Of a DNA stretch of 64,000 nucleotides, positions 1-11,576 are shown piece after piece. The notes beneath the pieces are model-generated. The model was not told the origin of the DNA. It made no database searches and saw nothing but the letters and a program-made list of their open reading frames with translations. The stretch's first letter is position 1, and each line of letters opens with the position of its first letter. The position numbers and the translations under genes are program-made. The stretch comes from Armigeres subalbatus. Lineage: Eukaryota; Arthropoda; Insecta; Diptera; Culicidae. The stretch lies in the NCBI RefSeq assembly GCF_024139115.2, contig NC_085140.1:23404035-23468034 (forward strand). Direction: 5' to 3'.

Positions 1-45
1 CCACAATCATTTGTTACTCAAAGTACGATAATGAAGCTTTGGAAA

Positions 46-760
46 AAACCCAGATTAATCCACCTAGCAGTGATGGTGCCTTTCTCGACCTTCGTAAAAT
101 GTGTGTGCTTGAAAAAAGATGAGCTAGTGGCTAGGAGTAAAAAAGACAAATTTCTTTGTCCGTTCTATGAAAATCAGATTATTTATGGCAAAGATATTGT
201 AGATCCAGTTGAAAACCGAAAATCATATTTTGTCCCATTTCCGGATGTCGCAACTGCATCGCGAGTGGTGCCCGACTATGGCACAGTTGCGCACTACTCG
301 CGATGCAGTTGCAACATCCGGAAATGCGATTTCGCGGGACCTCGGTTCGGTTTTCAGCTTGATCTACAATATGCTAATAAGAATTTCGACATTTTTGTTT
401 CCTTTTCCAATCTTTTTGACGTACATAACCCTGTTTTATTTCACCCAGTCATATATTTTAAGGATATCACTTTTGGATGTTAGTTGAACTGAAGCTCCGA
501 CTACACAAAAAGAAAACGAAAATGTCATTCCCATCACGCGAGCGGAGGGCAATATTTGTTATGATATAAATCTCATGACCGTCTTTCTGCCAAACTCCCG
601 TATGAAGTGGGAGAGACAGAGACATCATCTCAGTTCGTCGAGCTGAATCGATTGGTATATAACACTATGGGTCTCCAGGCCTTCTGTAAAAGTTTGGTTT
701 TGAGCGAACATACAGCCTTTTCGTATAAAAAGGCTAAATTGGTGTTTCGGCCATATCTTC
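46..760 (+). repeat. ~700-bp dispersed module, copy 1
   Basis: The sequence from the motif aaaacccagattaatcc to the cap-like motif ggtatataacactatggg recurs at 4055-4770 in the same orientation and at 9208-9795 inverted, with only a few percent visible difference. It contains an inverted repeat (236-326). Open frames cross it, but all three copies carry indels and no conserved protein domain is recognised. I treat it as a non-coding mobile repeat rather than a gene. It leads directly into the 164-bp array. Confidence 0.8.
236..326. repeat. Hairpin in module copy 1
   Basis: Arms of about 36 bp run inward from catttccgg at 236 and from its complement ending at 326, with a loop of about 19 nt. 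The arms differ at few positions (cgcaactgcatcgcgagt against gcaactgcatcgcgagt). The same hairpin lies at 4245-4335 in copy 2 and 9505-9600 in copy 3. Confidence 0.85.
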
Positions 761-769
761 CGATCCCAT

Positions 770-2050
770 AGTCCGATCTAGCCAATTTTCAATAGGAAAC
801 AATGGGACAGGATTCTGCGTCGAATGCAACTTGTTTCGTGTGAATCGGTTAAGGTTAGGTGTCCGAAAAATAGGTGACATTTTTTGTGATTTTTATGAAA
901 AAAGGTATTTTGGTCATAACTTCCAATCCCATAGTCCGACCTGTCCAATTTTTAATAGGAAACAATGGGAAAGGATTTTGCGTCGAATGCAATTTGTTGC
1001 GAGCAAATCGGTTGAGAATAAGTGCCTGAAAAATGAGTGACATTTCTTACGCAATATTTTCGTATGAATTTGTATTTTGGCCTTAACTCTCGATCCCATA
1101 GTCCGATCTGGCCAATTTCAAATAAGAAATAATGGGACAGGATTCTGCGTCGAATGCAACTTGTTGCGAAGCAAATCAGTTGAGGATAAGTGGCCGAAAA
1201 TGAGTGAGATATTGACGCGATTTTTTTGTATGCCTTTTTATTTAGGCCATAACTTTCGATCCCATAGTCCGATCTGGCCAATTTCAAATAGGAAACAATG
1301 GGACAGGATTCTGCGTCGAATGCAACTTGTTGCGAGCAAATCGGTTGAGGATAAGTGTCCGAAAATGAGTGACATTTTTACGCGATTTTTTCGTATGATT
1401 TTGTGTTTTGGCCATAACTTTTGATCCCATAGTCCGATCGGGCCAATTTCAAATAAGAAATAATGAGACAGGATTCTGCGTCGAATGCAACTTGTTGCGA
1501 GCAAATCAGTCGAGGATAAGTGCTTGAAAAATGAGTGACATTTTTACACGATTTTTCGTATGAATTTGTATTTTGGCCATAACTTTTGATCCCATAGTCC
1601 GATCTATCGAATATCAAATAGGAAACAATGGGACAGGATTCTGCGTCGAATGCAACTTGTTGCAAGCAAATCAGTTGAGAATAAGTGCCCGAAAAATGAG
1701 TGACATTTTTTACGCGATTTTTTTCGTATGAATTTGTATTTTGGCCATAACTTTCGATCCCATAGTCCGATCTCGCCAATTTCAAATAGGAAACAATGGG
1801 ACAGGATTCTGCGTCGAATGCAACTTGTTGCGAGCAAATCAGTTGAGGATAAGTGCCCGAAAAATTAGTGACATTTTTACGCGATTTTTCAAATGAATTT
1901 GTATTTTGGCCATAACTTCCGATCCCATAGTCCGATCTCGCCAATTTCAAATAGGAAACAATGGGACAGGATTCTGCGTCGAATGCAACTTGTTGCAAGC
2001 AAATCAGTTGAGGATAAGTGCCGAAAATGAGTGACATTTTGTTGAGTAGT
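770..2050 (+). repeat. ~164-bp tandem array, about 8 units
   Basis: The marker gatcccatagtccgat recurs near 763, 928, 1092, 1258, 1424, 1588, 1750 and 1921, a spacing of about 164 bp. Each unit holds ggccataact, gggacaggattctgcgtcg, tgcaacttgttgcgagc and gagtgacatttttacgcga. Long open frames on both strands are a by-product of the repeat length and shift between units, so they are not coding. The array is repeated inverted at 3582-4054 and 6261-7065 and direct at 4771-6058. Confidence 0.9.
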
Positions 2051-2053
2051 GTT

Positions 2054-2054
<1 letters not shown>

Positions 2055-2112
<58 letters not shown>
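2055..2112. repeat. (CA)n microsatellite
   Basis: An almost pure CA run of about 58 bp sits exactly between the end of the 164-bp array and the cap module. The same junction carries CA or TG runs at 3519-3570, 6075-6129 and 7179-7198. Confidence 0.95.
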
Positions 2113-2116
<4 letters not shown>

Positions 2117-2240
2117 TCACCTTGATTCGTCGAACTGAGTCGATTGGTATATAACACTATGGGTCTCCGGGCTTTCTATAAAAAATTTGTTTTTGAGCAA
2201 TCATATAGCCTTTACCGTATACTTAGTATACGAGAAAGGA
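2113..2240 (+). repeat. Foldback cap module, left copy
   Basis: This ~128-bp segment (tcgtcgaactgagtcg, ggtatataacactatggg, then cgtatacttagtatacgag) returns as its reverse complement at 3393-3518 and in direct form at 6130-6258. A diverged form lies at about 630-760, 4640-4790 and 7066-7180. Its inner end carries the short palindrome gtatacttagtatac. It closes the left arm of the first large foldback. Confidence 0.85.
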
Positions 2241-2935
2241 AAAACGCGCACTTCTAGGATGAGTTCCATGAATTGACAATTTTTACGGACGTTCCGGATC
2301 TTCTGGAGCACCTCCGGTGGCCGCCCAGGTCCACCAAAATAGGTCCCCACAATCATTTGTTACTCAAAGTACTATAAGGAAAAGCTTTGGAAAAAACCGC
2401 ACCCTTTTATGATAAGTTTCATGAATTGGCCATTTTTACGGACGTTCCGGATCTACTGGAGGACTTCCGGTGGCCACCCAGGTCCACCAAAATGGGTCAC
2501 CACAATAATTTGTTACTCAAAGTACTATGAGGAAAAGCTTTGGAAAAAACCGCACCCTTTTATGATAAGTTTCATGAATTGGCCATTTTTACGGACGTTC
2601 CGGATCTACTGGAGGACTTCCGGTGGCCACCCAGGTCCACCAAATTGGGTCACTACAATCATTTGTTACTCAAAGTACGATAATGAAAAGCTTTGAAAAA
2701 AAATCGCGCACTTCTAGGATGAGTTCCATTAATTGACCATTTTTACGGATGTTCCGGATCTTCTAAAAGGAACTCCGGTGACCACTCAGGTCCATCACAA
2801 TGGTTCACCACAATCATTCGTTACTCAGCGTTCAAAAATTAAAAGCTTTGAAAAAAAAAACGCGCTCTTCTAGGATGAGTTCCATGAATTGACCACTTCT
2901 ACGGATGTTCCGAATCCTCCGGAGGACACCGGACC
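2241..2935 (+). repeat. ~153-bp tandem repeat, about 4-5 units
   Basis: Units share tacggacgttccggatct, ggtccaccaaaatgggt and caatcatttgttactcaaag. The marker atgataagttycatgaatt or its variant recurs near 2408, 2561, 2714 and 2870. The unit is unrelated to the 164-bp array and lies in the spacer between the two cap modules. Positions 1-45 carry a fragment of the same unit. Confidence 0.85.
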
Positions 2936-3390
2936 GTGAAATAACCAGGAATTGTGTTGATCCATGGAAATGGACAATGGCTACATTCTAATAGAATTGT
3001 TGCTACACAAATTCGAGAGCATTTCCAAAACTACCCTTCGAAAGGCAAGAAATCACGCCAAAATAGACCTAAGAATCTATGTTCCTTCAAAACCGATTCC
3101 TGGGAACCAGAATAGCCAAAGTGCAAAAATCTGTCCGTAGCGACATCCGTGGATTCCATACATTCAATTTGGTTCCAAAGATTGAGAATCGGTTCGAAAA
3201 TGAACTTTTGGGAGCGAATCCAATTTAGGTCATTTTGACCCGCTAATGCACAATGTGTCACTTTTTTGTTGTGGCGCTCCTAGAGGTCGCTGATAGCTGG
3301 TTATCACCCCAAAATTTTCATTTCCAAAAGTTAGGAAAAGTCAGAAAATTTCAACGCCCTATCTCATTTGATTACAAAGCTACAACGTTT
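2936..3390. other. Foldback spacer, no gene seen
   Basis: This single-copy-looking AT-rich stretch lies between the 153-bp array and the right cap. I see no protein domain or RNA fold. It belongs to the core of the foldback because the caps on either side are inverted copies. Confidence 0.6.
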
Positions 3391-3392
3391 TG

Positions 3393-3518
3393 CCTTTCTC
3401 GTATACTAAGTATACGGTAAAGGCTATATGATCGCTCCAAAAACAAACTTTTTATAGAAGGCCCGGAGACCCATAGTGTTATATACCAATCGACTCAGTT
3501 CGACGAATCGAGGTGATG
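3393..3518 (-). repeat. Foldback cap module, right copy
   Basis: This is the reverse complement of the cap at 2113-2240, beginning cctttctcgtatactaagta. With the TG run at 3519-3570 and the inverted 164-bp units beyond it, it forms the right arm of the first foldback. Confidence 0.85.
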
Positions 3519-3570
3519 TCTGTGTGTGTGTGTGTGTGTATGTGTGTGTGTATGTGTGTGTGTGTGTGTG
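3519..3570. repeat. (TG)n microsatellite
   Basis: A TG run with occasional TA interruptions, complementary in position and orientation to the CA run at 2055-2112. Confidence 0.95.
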
Positions 3571-3581
3571 CAAAACTACTA

Positions 3582-4054
3582 AAAAATGTCACTCATTTTT
3601 CGGGCACTTATCCTCAACCGATTTGCTTGCAACAAGTTGCATACAACGCAGAATCCTGTCCCATTGTTTCCTATTTGAAATTGGCCAGATCGAACTATGG
3701 GATCGAAAGTTATGGCCAAAATACAAATTCATACAAAAAAAATCGCGTTAGAAATGTCACTCATTTTTCGGGCACTTATCTTCAACCGATTTGCTTGCAA
3801 CAAGTTGCATTCGACGCAGAATCCTGTTCCATTCTTTCCTATTTGAAATTGGCCAGATCGGACTATGGAATCGAAAGTTATGGCCAAAATACAAATTCAT
3901 ACGAAAAAATCGCGTAAAAAATGTCACTCATTTTTCGGGCACTTATCCTCAATCGATTTGCTTGCAACAAGTTGCATTCGACGCAGAATCCTGTCCCATT
4001 GTTTCCTATTTGAAATTGGCCAGATCGGACTATGGGATCAGAAGTTATGGCCAA
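3582..4054 (-). repeat. Inverted 164-bp array, about 3 units
   Basis: Units read as reverse complements of the 770-2050 array (cgacgcagaatcctgtccc, gatcggactatgggatc). The array stops inside a unit at gttatggccaaaaaccc, where module copy 2 begins. Confidence 0.9.
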
Positions 4055-4770
4055 AAACCCAGATTAATCCACCTAGCGGTGATGGTGCCTTTCTCGACCT
4101 TCGTAAAATGTGTGTGCTTGAAAAAAGATGAGCTAGTGGCTAGGAGTAAAAAAGACAAATTTCTTTGTCCGTTCTATGAAAATCAGATTATTCATGGCAA
4201 AGATATTGTAGATCCAGTTGAAAACCGAAAATCATATTTTGTCCCATTTCCGGATGTCGCAACTGCATCGCGAGTGGTGCCCGACTATGGCACATTTGCG
4301 CACTACTCGCGATGCAGTTGCAACATCCGGAAATGCGAGAAAATGCGATTTCGCGGGACCTCGGTTCGGTTTTCAGCTTGATCTACAATATGCTAATAAG
4401 AATTTCGACATTTTTGTTTTCTTTTCCAATCTTTTTGACGTACATAACCCTGTTTTATTTCACCCAGTCATATATTTTAAGAATATCACTTTTGGATGTT
4501 AGTTGAACTGAAGCTCCGACTACACAAAAAGAAAACGAAAATGTCATTCCCATCACGCGAGCGGAGGGCAATATTTGTTATGATATAAATCTCATGACCG
4601 TCTTTCTGCCAAACTCCCGTATGAAGTGGGAGAGACAGAGACATTATCTCAGTTCGTCGAGCTGAATCGATTGGTATATAACACTATGGGTCTCCAGGCC
4701 TTCTGTAAAAGTTTGGTTTTTGGAGCGAACATACAGTCTTTTCGTATAAAAAGGCAAAAATGGTGTTTCG
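4055..4770 (+). repeat. ~700-bp dispersed module, copy 2
   Basis: Near-identical to 46-760 and inserted or recombined into the 164-bp unit at its left edge. It has the same hairpin (4245-4335). An extra short repeat, gcgagaaaat, near 4336 distinguishes it from copy 1. Confidence 0.8.
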
Positions 4771-6058
4771 GCCATAACTTCCTATCCCATAGTCCGATCT
4801 AGCCAATTTTCAATAGGAAAGAAAAGGGACAGGATTCTGCGTCAAATGCAACTTGTTGCGTGTGAATCGATTAAGGTTAGGTGTCCGAAAAATAGTTGAC
4901 ATTTTTGTGATTTTATGAAAAAAGGTATTTTGGTCATAACTTCCGATCCCATAGTCCGACCTGTCCAATTTTCAATAGGAAACAATGGGAAAGGATTTTG
5001 CGTCGAATGCAATTTGTTGCGAGCAAATCGGTTGAGAATAAGTGCCTGAAAATGAGTGACATTTCTTACGCAATATTTTCGTATGAATTTGTATTTTGGC
5101 CATAACTCTCGATCCCATAGTCCGATCTGGCCAATTTCAAATAGGAAATAATAAGACAGGATTCTGCGTCGAATGCAACTTATTTGCGAGCAAATCAGTT
5201 GAGGATAAGTGTCCGAAAATGAGTGACATTTTTACGCGATTTTTTGTATGAATTTGTATTTTGGCCATAATTTTCGATCCCATAGTCCGATCTGGCCAAT
5301 TTCAAATAGGAAACAATGGGACAGGATTCTGCGTCGAATGTAACTTATTTGCGAGCAAATCGGTTGAGGATAAGTGCCCGAAAATTAGTGACATTTTTAC
5401 ACGATTTTTCGTATGATTTTATATTTTGGCCATAACTTTCGATCCCATAGTCCGATCTGGCCAATTTCAAATAGGAAACATTAGGACAGGATTCTGCGTT
5501 GAATGCAACTTGTTGCGAGCAAATCAGTTGAGGATAAGTGTCCGAAAATGAGTGACATTTTTACGCGATTTTTCGTAGGATTTTGTATTTTGGCCATAAC
5601 TTTCGACCCCATAGTCCGATCTGGCCAATTTCAAATAGGAAACAATGGGACAGGATTCTGCGTCGAATGCAACTTGTTGCGAGCAAATCGGTTGAGGATA
5701 AGTGCCCGAAAAATGAGTGACATTTTTTACGTGATTTTTTCGTATGATTTTGTATTTTAACCATAACTTTCGATCCCATAGTTCGATCAGGCCAATTTCA
5801 AATAGGAATCAATGGGACAGGATTCTGCGTCGAATGCAACTTGTTGCGAGCAAATCGGTTGAGGATAAGTGTCCGAAAAATGAGTGACATTTTTTACGCG
5901 AATTTTTCAAATGAATTTGTATTTTGGCCATAACTCTCGATCCCATAGTTCGATCTGGCCAATTTCAAATAGGAAACAATGGGACAGGATTCTGCGTCGA
6001 ATGCAACTTGTTGCGAGCAAATCGGTTGAGGATAAGTGCCCGAAAAATTAGTGACATT
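4771..6058 (+). repeat. ~164-bp tandem array, about 8 units
   Basis: The marker gatcccatagtccgat recurs near 4784, 4948, 5110, 5277, 5445, 5608, 5772 and 5940. Its order and length mirror 770-2050, so 1-2050 and 4055-6058 look like one larger duplication (~2 kb). Confidence 0.9.
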
Positions 6059-6074
6059 TTGTTGAGTAGTTTTG

Positions 6075-6088
6075 CGCACACACACACA

Positions 6089-6131
<43 letters not shown>

Positions 6132-6260
6132 GCATCACCTCAATTCGTCGAACTGAGTCGATTGGTATATAACACTATGGGTCTCCGGGCCTTCTATAAA
6201 AAGTTTGTTTTTGGAGCGATCATATAGCCTTTGCCGTGTACTTAGTGTACGAGAGAGGCA
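6075..6260 (+). repeat. (CA)n run plus cap module, second foldback
   Basis: A CA run (6075-6129) is followed by a cap module (6130-6258) ending in cgtgtacttagtgtacgaga. Immediately after it the 164-bp units resume in inverted orientation, so here the spacer between arms is almost absent. Confidence 0.85.
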
Positions 6261-7065
6261 AAAACAAATACATACGAAAAAATCGCGTAAAAAATGTCAC
6301 TCATTTTTCGGGCACTTACCCTCAATCCTGTCCCATTGTTTCCTATTTGAAATTGGCCAGATCGGACTATGGGATCGAAAGTTATGGCCAAAATACAAAT
6401 TCATACGAAAAATCGCGTAAAAATGTCACTCATTTTTCGGGCACTTATCCTCAACCGATTTGCTTGCAACAAGTTGCATTCGACGCAGAATCCTGTCCCA
6501 TTGTTTCCTATTTGAAATTGGCCAGATCGGACTATGGAATCAGAAGTTATGGCCAAAATACAAATTCATACGAAAAAATCGCGTAAAAAATGTCACTCAT
6601 TTTTCGGGCACTTATCCTCAACCGATTTGCTCGCAACAAGTTTCATTCGACGCAGAATCCTGTCCCATTGTTTCCTATTTGAAATTGGCCAGATCGGACT
6701 ATGGGATCGAAAGTTATGGCCAAAATACAAATTCATACGAAAAAATCGCGTAAAAAATGTCACTCATTTTTCGGGCACATATCCTTAATTGATTTGCTCA
6801 CAACAAGTTGCATTCGACGCAGAATGTCTCATATTTTCTTATTGAAAATTGGCCAGATCGGACTATGGGCTTAGATGTTATGGTCAAATTACTATTTATT
6901 GCGAAAAAGAGTTCGAAAAGTCTAGCTCACTTTTTTAGCACTTAGACTTCATCTATTGACGCTCGCAACAGATTGCATTCGACGCAGAATCTTGTCCCAT
7001 TGTTTTCTATTGAAAATTGGCTAGATCGGACTATGGGATCGGAAATTATGGCTGAAACACCATTT
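6261..7065 (-). repeat. Inverted 164-bp array, about 5 units
   Basis: Reverse-complement units pair with 4771-6058 and could form a long hairpin. The units diverge progressively after 6790 and end near the variant cap at 7066-7180. Confidence 0.85.
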
Positions 7066-7736
7066 TTGCCTTTTCTACGAAAAGGCTGTATGTTCGCTCC
7101 AAAACCAAACTTTTACAGAAGGCCTGGAGACTCATAGTGTTATATACGTATAAGCTCGATGAACTGCGATGATGTCTCTGTGTGTGTGTGTGCGCGCACC
7201 AAAAGTGCGAAAAGTTTAGCTCACTTTTTTGGAACTTATCCTCAACCGATTTAATTCCAACTATAGATAGTAGAATAGATAGATGAGCGAAAGCATGGCT
7301 GAGTCGATTTTTCTGCCCGTGCACACGCACATATGACGTCACAGCCCTTAACGTTTCCATTGAAATCGTGACGTCATGCTCGTTTGGAGACACGTTTGAC
7401 AGTTCGTTTGGAGACAGAGGATTTATCTTCACTCATCTATATATTCCACTATCTATAATTCCAACAAGTTTCATTCGACGCGGAATCCTGTCGTATTGTT
7501 TTCTATTGAAAATTTGGACCATGGGCACAGAAATTATGGCCAAAATATACTATGTGTTATAAAAGCGAGTAAAAAGTCTAGCTGACTTTTAATGGACTTA
7601 CCCTCAACCGATTTACTCACAACAAATTGCATTAGATGCGGAATCCTGTTCTATTTAGAAAGTTGGCCAGATTGGACTATTACCTTTGAAATTATGGCCA
7701 AAATACTTTTTGCCTTTCTTGTGCAACAAAGTTGTA
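7066..7736 (-). repeat. Variant cap, TG run and degenerate 164-bp units
   Basis: A diverged cap (7066-7180) is followed by a short TG run (7179-7198) and old 164-bp units recognisable by catt(c/a)gacgcggaatcctgt near 7470 and 7640. No gene is seen. The stretch is interrupted at 7745 by a hAT-type insertion. Confidence 0.7.
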
Positions 7737-7744
7737 CCGAAAGG

Positions 7745-9144
7745 CATTGGCGTAACTAATGAAAAAGTCTAGGGGGGGCTAACTTTTTTTTAAACTTTTC
7801 TATTTTAACACTCATAACACAGAAAGTTTACCGATTTCGTTCGATTCAACTGATGTATATTGTTCGCAGGTTGGTCTACCAGATATCAATGGACGACTTA
7901 AATATTTCAAATGATGTTCACCGACGTTCACTGCCGTTATACGCATATTTGTCCCATGTTTGCTGGGATTTCCTATATACATGGGACAGTTATGAGTATA
8001 ACGGCAGTTCAGCTCTGTTACAAAAATCAAGAAATCTCGTAGGATTCCCAAAATCCTTGATAAGTTCAGAAAACCATAGGTGTTGCGCTCGCCGTAAATA
8101 ATGTGAAGCACAATCCTGATTTTTGAAGGATTTTTTGATTTGCTTCGAACGTAGAATACATTATAAATTAAATATTGGATAATTCAGTTAGTTAAACTCT
8201 TTTCGCTAGCTTTCAATTCAGTGGCCTGACAATTCCTACGAGCATTCAAACGGCGATCTGACCACAACAAACCAACCTTTCTTTTCTGTTAGAATAACTT
8301 CTAGGTTGATTTAAAAAAAAATCAGTTTTACATCCCAATACAACTTACTGGTCATTAATTTTCAATTTGGTTTAAAAAAAATGCAACAAATTTACTTATA
8401 GGAGCATTTGTTAACACATAGGAACATTTAACACATATTTCCTCTCAGTAGGTCTGTTTCACGTCTGCTGAGACATTTTCACTGGTTTCATTTCTGCAGT
8501 GACGATAGGAGTTTAGAGAATTAAAAAGTATGTTGAGTTTCTAAAATCCATCAGAAAGAATACAAAGTTCTTTTTTATTCAACTTTTAGTTACCTCTACT
8601 TGAGATCAAAAATTTTTACCGAACCTTTCTTAAGAAGCCTACAGTGATAATTAAAATGCGCTGCAACTTTTAGGATTGGTATTTGTTAGGAAGGTTAAGA
8701 TCGTACGCTCGATTTAGATAACAATTACTCACAAAACCCTGGAAACATTTGAAAATCTCAAGGAATTATCCATTAAGTACTTGTAATAATATATATATTT
8801 ACTAATAAATAATATATATTTTTAATTCACTTGTTGATGAGGTATTTTCCTTGGTATTTCATAAGTTATAACGGTTTTTGAGGGGTCCAGATTTTGTCGT
8901 GAGCAAGCCTTATAACAATTGCTAGAAGTTCAAAAAATTGAGCGAATAGATTCAATTTGCTGTATTGTTTCGAAGAGAGGGATTGGATAATGAAGATAAT
9001 CCTTTCCTTACATTTACCCTCGTATATAATAAGTGGACTAGGTATGTGCAATACTTATACAAAGTAACAAATTTTCTAGGGGGGGCTAGCCAGATCCTAG
9101 GTGGGGCTATAGCCCCCCCCAGCCCCCCTGTAGTTACGCCAATG
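7745..9144. mobile_element. hAT-type non-autonomous DNA element, 1.4 kb
   Basis: The ends read cattggcgtaacta and tagttacgccaatg (inverted). The 8 bp ccgaaagg is duplicated on both sides (7737-7744 and 9145-9152), as expected for the hAT superfamily. Runs of G or C (agggggggct at 7772, cccccccc at 9113) are subterminal at both ends. An internal hairpin with ~29-bp arms lies at 7931-8007. No transposase frame is recognised, so mobilisation in trans is inferred. Confidence 0.75.
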
Positions 9145-9207
9145 CCGAAAGGCTATAATTTCTTTCCGAAAACGAACTATCGGATGCTTCCACACTGATA
9201 CACTTCC

Positions 9208-9795
9208 CTTCCTCTTCATACGGGAGTTTGGTAGAAAGACGGTCATGAGATTTATATCATAACAAATATTGCCCTCCGCTCGCTTGATGGGAATGACATT
9301 TTCGTTTTCTTTTGTGTAGTCGGAGCTTCAGTTCAATTTACATCCAAAAGTGATATCCTTAAAATATATGACTGGGTAAAATAAAACAGGGGTATGTACG
9401 TCAAAAAGATTGGAAAAGGAAACAAAAATGTCGAAATTCTTATTAGCATATTGTAGATCAAGCTGAAACCCGAACCGAGGTCTCGCGACAATCGCATTTT
9501 CTCGCATTTCCGGATGTTGCATTGCAACTGCATCGCGAGTAGTGCGCAACTGTGCCATAGTCGGGCACCACTCGCGATGCAGTCGCGACATCCGGGAATG
9601 GGACAAAATATGATTTTCGGTTTTCAACTGGATCTACAATATCTTTGCCATAAATAATCTGATTTTCATAGAACGGACAAAGAAATTTGTCTTTTTTACT
9701 CCTAGCTACTAGCTCATCTATTTTCAAGCACACACATTTTACGAAGGTCGAGAAAGGCACCATCACCGCTAGGTGGATTAATCTGGGTTTTTAAA
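9208..9795 (-). repeat. ~700-bp dispersed module, copy 3 (inverted)
   Basis: Reverse complement of 46-630, ending in ctaggtggattaatctgggt. It carries the same hairpin (9505-9600) with an extra gcattgcaa duplication. A further fragment of its end (ccgataggtggattaatctg) lies near 9856. Confidence 0.8.
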
Positions 9796-10330
9796 TCATC
9801 TCTGGGCCAAAATAGACCCCAATGCACTAGGAAGGTTAAGAGAAATGCACCATCACCGATAGGTGGATTAATCTGAGTTTTTTTTTTATTCCGTCCTAAA
9901 GAGTTGAAAAATTGAATTAAAAAAACTCAAATATTTTGCACAAAACCAAAAAAAAAATAAAAAAAAGGATACTAAACACATCGAAAAAAGTGTGAGCTGA
10001 TAAAAACTGGATTATGTTGCCTTATTGTTATCTATGCTGGTTTTGTGTTGTCCATTAATCAAGTTTTCTCCAGGTCTTCAGAAGTTAATGGCAACGGGAT
10101 ATTGTAAATTCCACCGGGAGATTGGCTAATTTATTTTTTCCTTGTTGGGTATCGTTATCACTGTGACCAGTTTTTTGAACTATTGTGATGTATTCCCCTT
10201 TTTAATATGGCTTTATCACAATGTCAAGCCACTATTTAGAATGCCGTCAAATGTGACTTTTGGCCTTTTCCTAGTCTGGCAGTACATTTCTAATAAACTA
10301 CACCACCAGATTGGGTGTTATTCTCCAAAC
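9796..10330. other. AT-rich intergenic DNA
   Basis: Contains A-rich runs (9880-9970) and a second fragment of the module end. I see no gene or structured element. Confidence 0.5.
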
Positions 10331-10336
10331 TTCTTT

Positions 10337-10560
10337 TTAAATTGCCGGGCAATGGCATAAAATGTGTTCCGAGTCTTCTTTACCCACGCCACAGAATCGA
10401 CGATTCATCTTGATTTTTTTTTTCAGTTGCTTCAAGTGATAACGGCTCGGACAATGACCTGTTATATAGCCCGCATATGTTCTAAGATCTTTCTTGGAAA
10501 GCTTGTCACCTCCCCCTTGAGGGGGGGGCGCATGAGACGGAGACAAAAGTGAAAAGAGGC
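10337..10560 (-). pseudogene. LINE ORF2 C-terminal Cys/His fragment
   Basis: The minus frame holds LSKKDLRTYAGYITGHCPSR followed by a CxxC...H...C pattern (FCGVGKEDSEHILCHCPAI). This is typical of the end of ORF2 in non-LTR retrotransposons that also carry RNase H (I, LOA or R1-like lineages). The first Cys of the pair is altered. It probably belongs with the RNase H fragments at 11577-11850 and 17140-17520, separated by later insertions. Confidence 0.65.
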
Positions 10561-10639
10561 GAAGATGGCACTGGTCCCCATTGCCCACGTACCCAGAACC
10601 GCCAACAATTGGTTCAAACAATATAGTGGACCCATAAAA

Positions 10640-11390
10640 AAAAAAGCACTACTCGGAATCATTGCACAAAATAAAAACATAAATTTCACATGCATTTTCA
10701 AGATGTATATTAGTATACTTACGCTAAATCCTTAACCTAAAGTTTAATTTGTGTGTGTGTCAGTGTAACCGTGTATCCCTCGGCGACCGCAAACCTTGAT
10801 GTCTGCCCGGACAGAACGCGAGTGCTTGCCGGCTCATGCCAGCTATCCGTGCCAGCCACTCCAGTCCACCATCGCTCTGGAATGCAGCTCACAGGACACA
10901 CCACATAATTGTATGCAGTGAACGAAAGGCCTGTTGGAGGATATATTAAGAAACACCTTATTGCCACTTCGATCACAGAGTCGTTTCGTATCGGAATTGC
11001 TTTGAAACTCCACTCTTACCGATCTCACTGCAAATCACCGCCCTACTCCATACTTTTCACTGCTTGGAGCAGGCACATTTTGTCGGCTATATAGGGCTGT
11101 TGGGCAAATAAAAATTAACCACCATTCTTCAAAATTTCAGGCCAGCTGTTACCTTGCCCTAAGCCTCTAAAATCACCCACTGCACTGCACACCAAGAGTT
11201 TAAAGCCTCCGCAAACGAAATCAATTATATGCACTTCAAAGTGATAAACTATCGATCAGGCGATCAACACGGCGATACAAATTTTCGATGCGCGTATTGC
11301 CTGCTTGGCAGTTAACCGAAAACTGATTGGAGATCGGGCTTTATTTTTGTCTCTTGCAGTGTGAGCTTTGTCGTCGCTTATCATCGGTGT
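10640..11390. other. Unassigned insertion between LINE fragments
   Basis: This moderately GC-rich block separates two pieces of one LINE reading direction. It includes a short GT run at 10750 and a promoter-like ggctatatagggc at 11083. It could be a solo LTR or another repeat, but I could not find matching ends. Confidence 0.35.
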
Positions 11391-11576
11391 CTGATATTCA
11401 GAGCCGGGAGATAATCTCAAGGGAGTGTTTCGTTGGATGCTGTGCGAAGCAGGGTTTCTGGGACTAGTTTATGGCTCACTTGGTAGCCAGTGATAGACTG
11501 CCTCCCAGAGATGCAGTATTATTGGCTCGTAGTTCTTTAACTGCCCTTACGGTTGGGGAGATATGAGATGTGGCTC

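Noticed and set aside
770..2050. A CRISPR-like repeat-spacer array
   Set aside because: The 164-bp units are contiguous and wholly similar, with no unique spacers, and the context is eukaryotic.
1378..2157. 259-codon open frame on the minus strand across the 164-bp array and the CA run
   Set aside because: It consists of repeat units plus a Cys-Val run from the microsatellite. It shifts between copies and has no independent support as a protein.
3791..4381. 196-codon plus frame across array and module copy 2
   Set aside because: It crosses the junction of two unrelated repeats, and the module part is broken by indels in the other copies.
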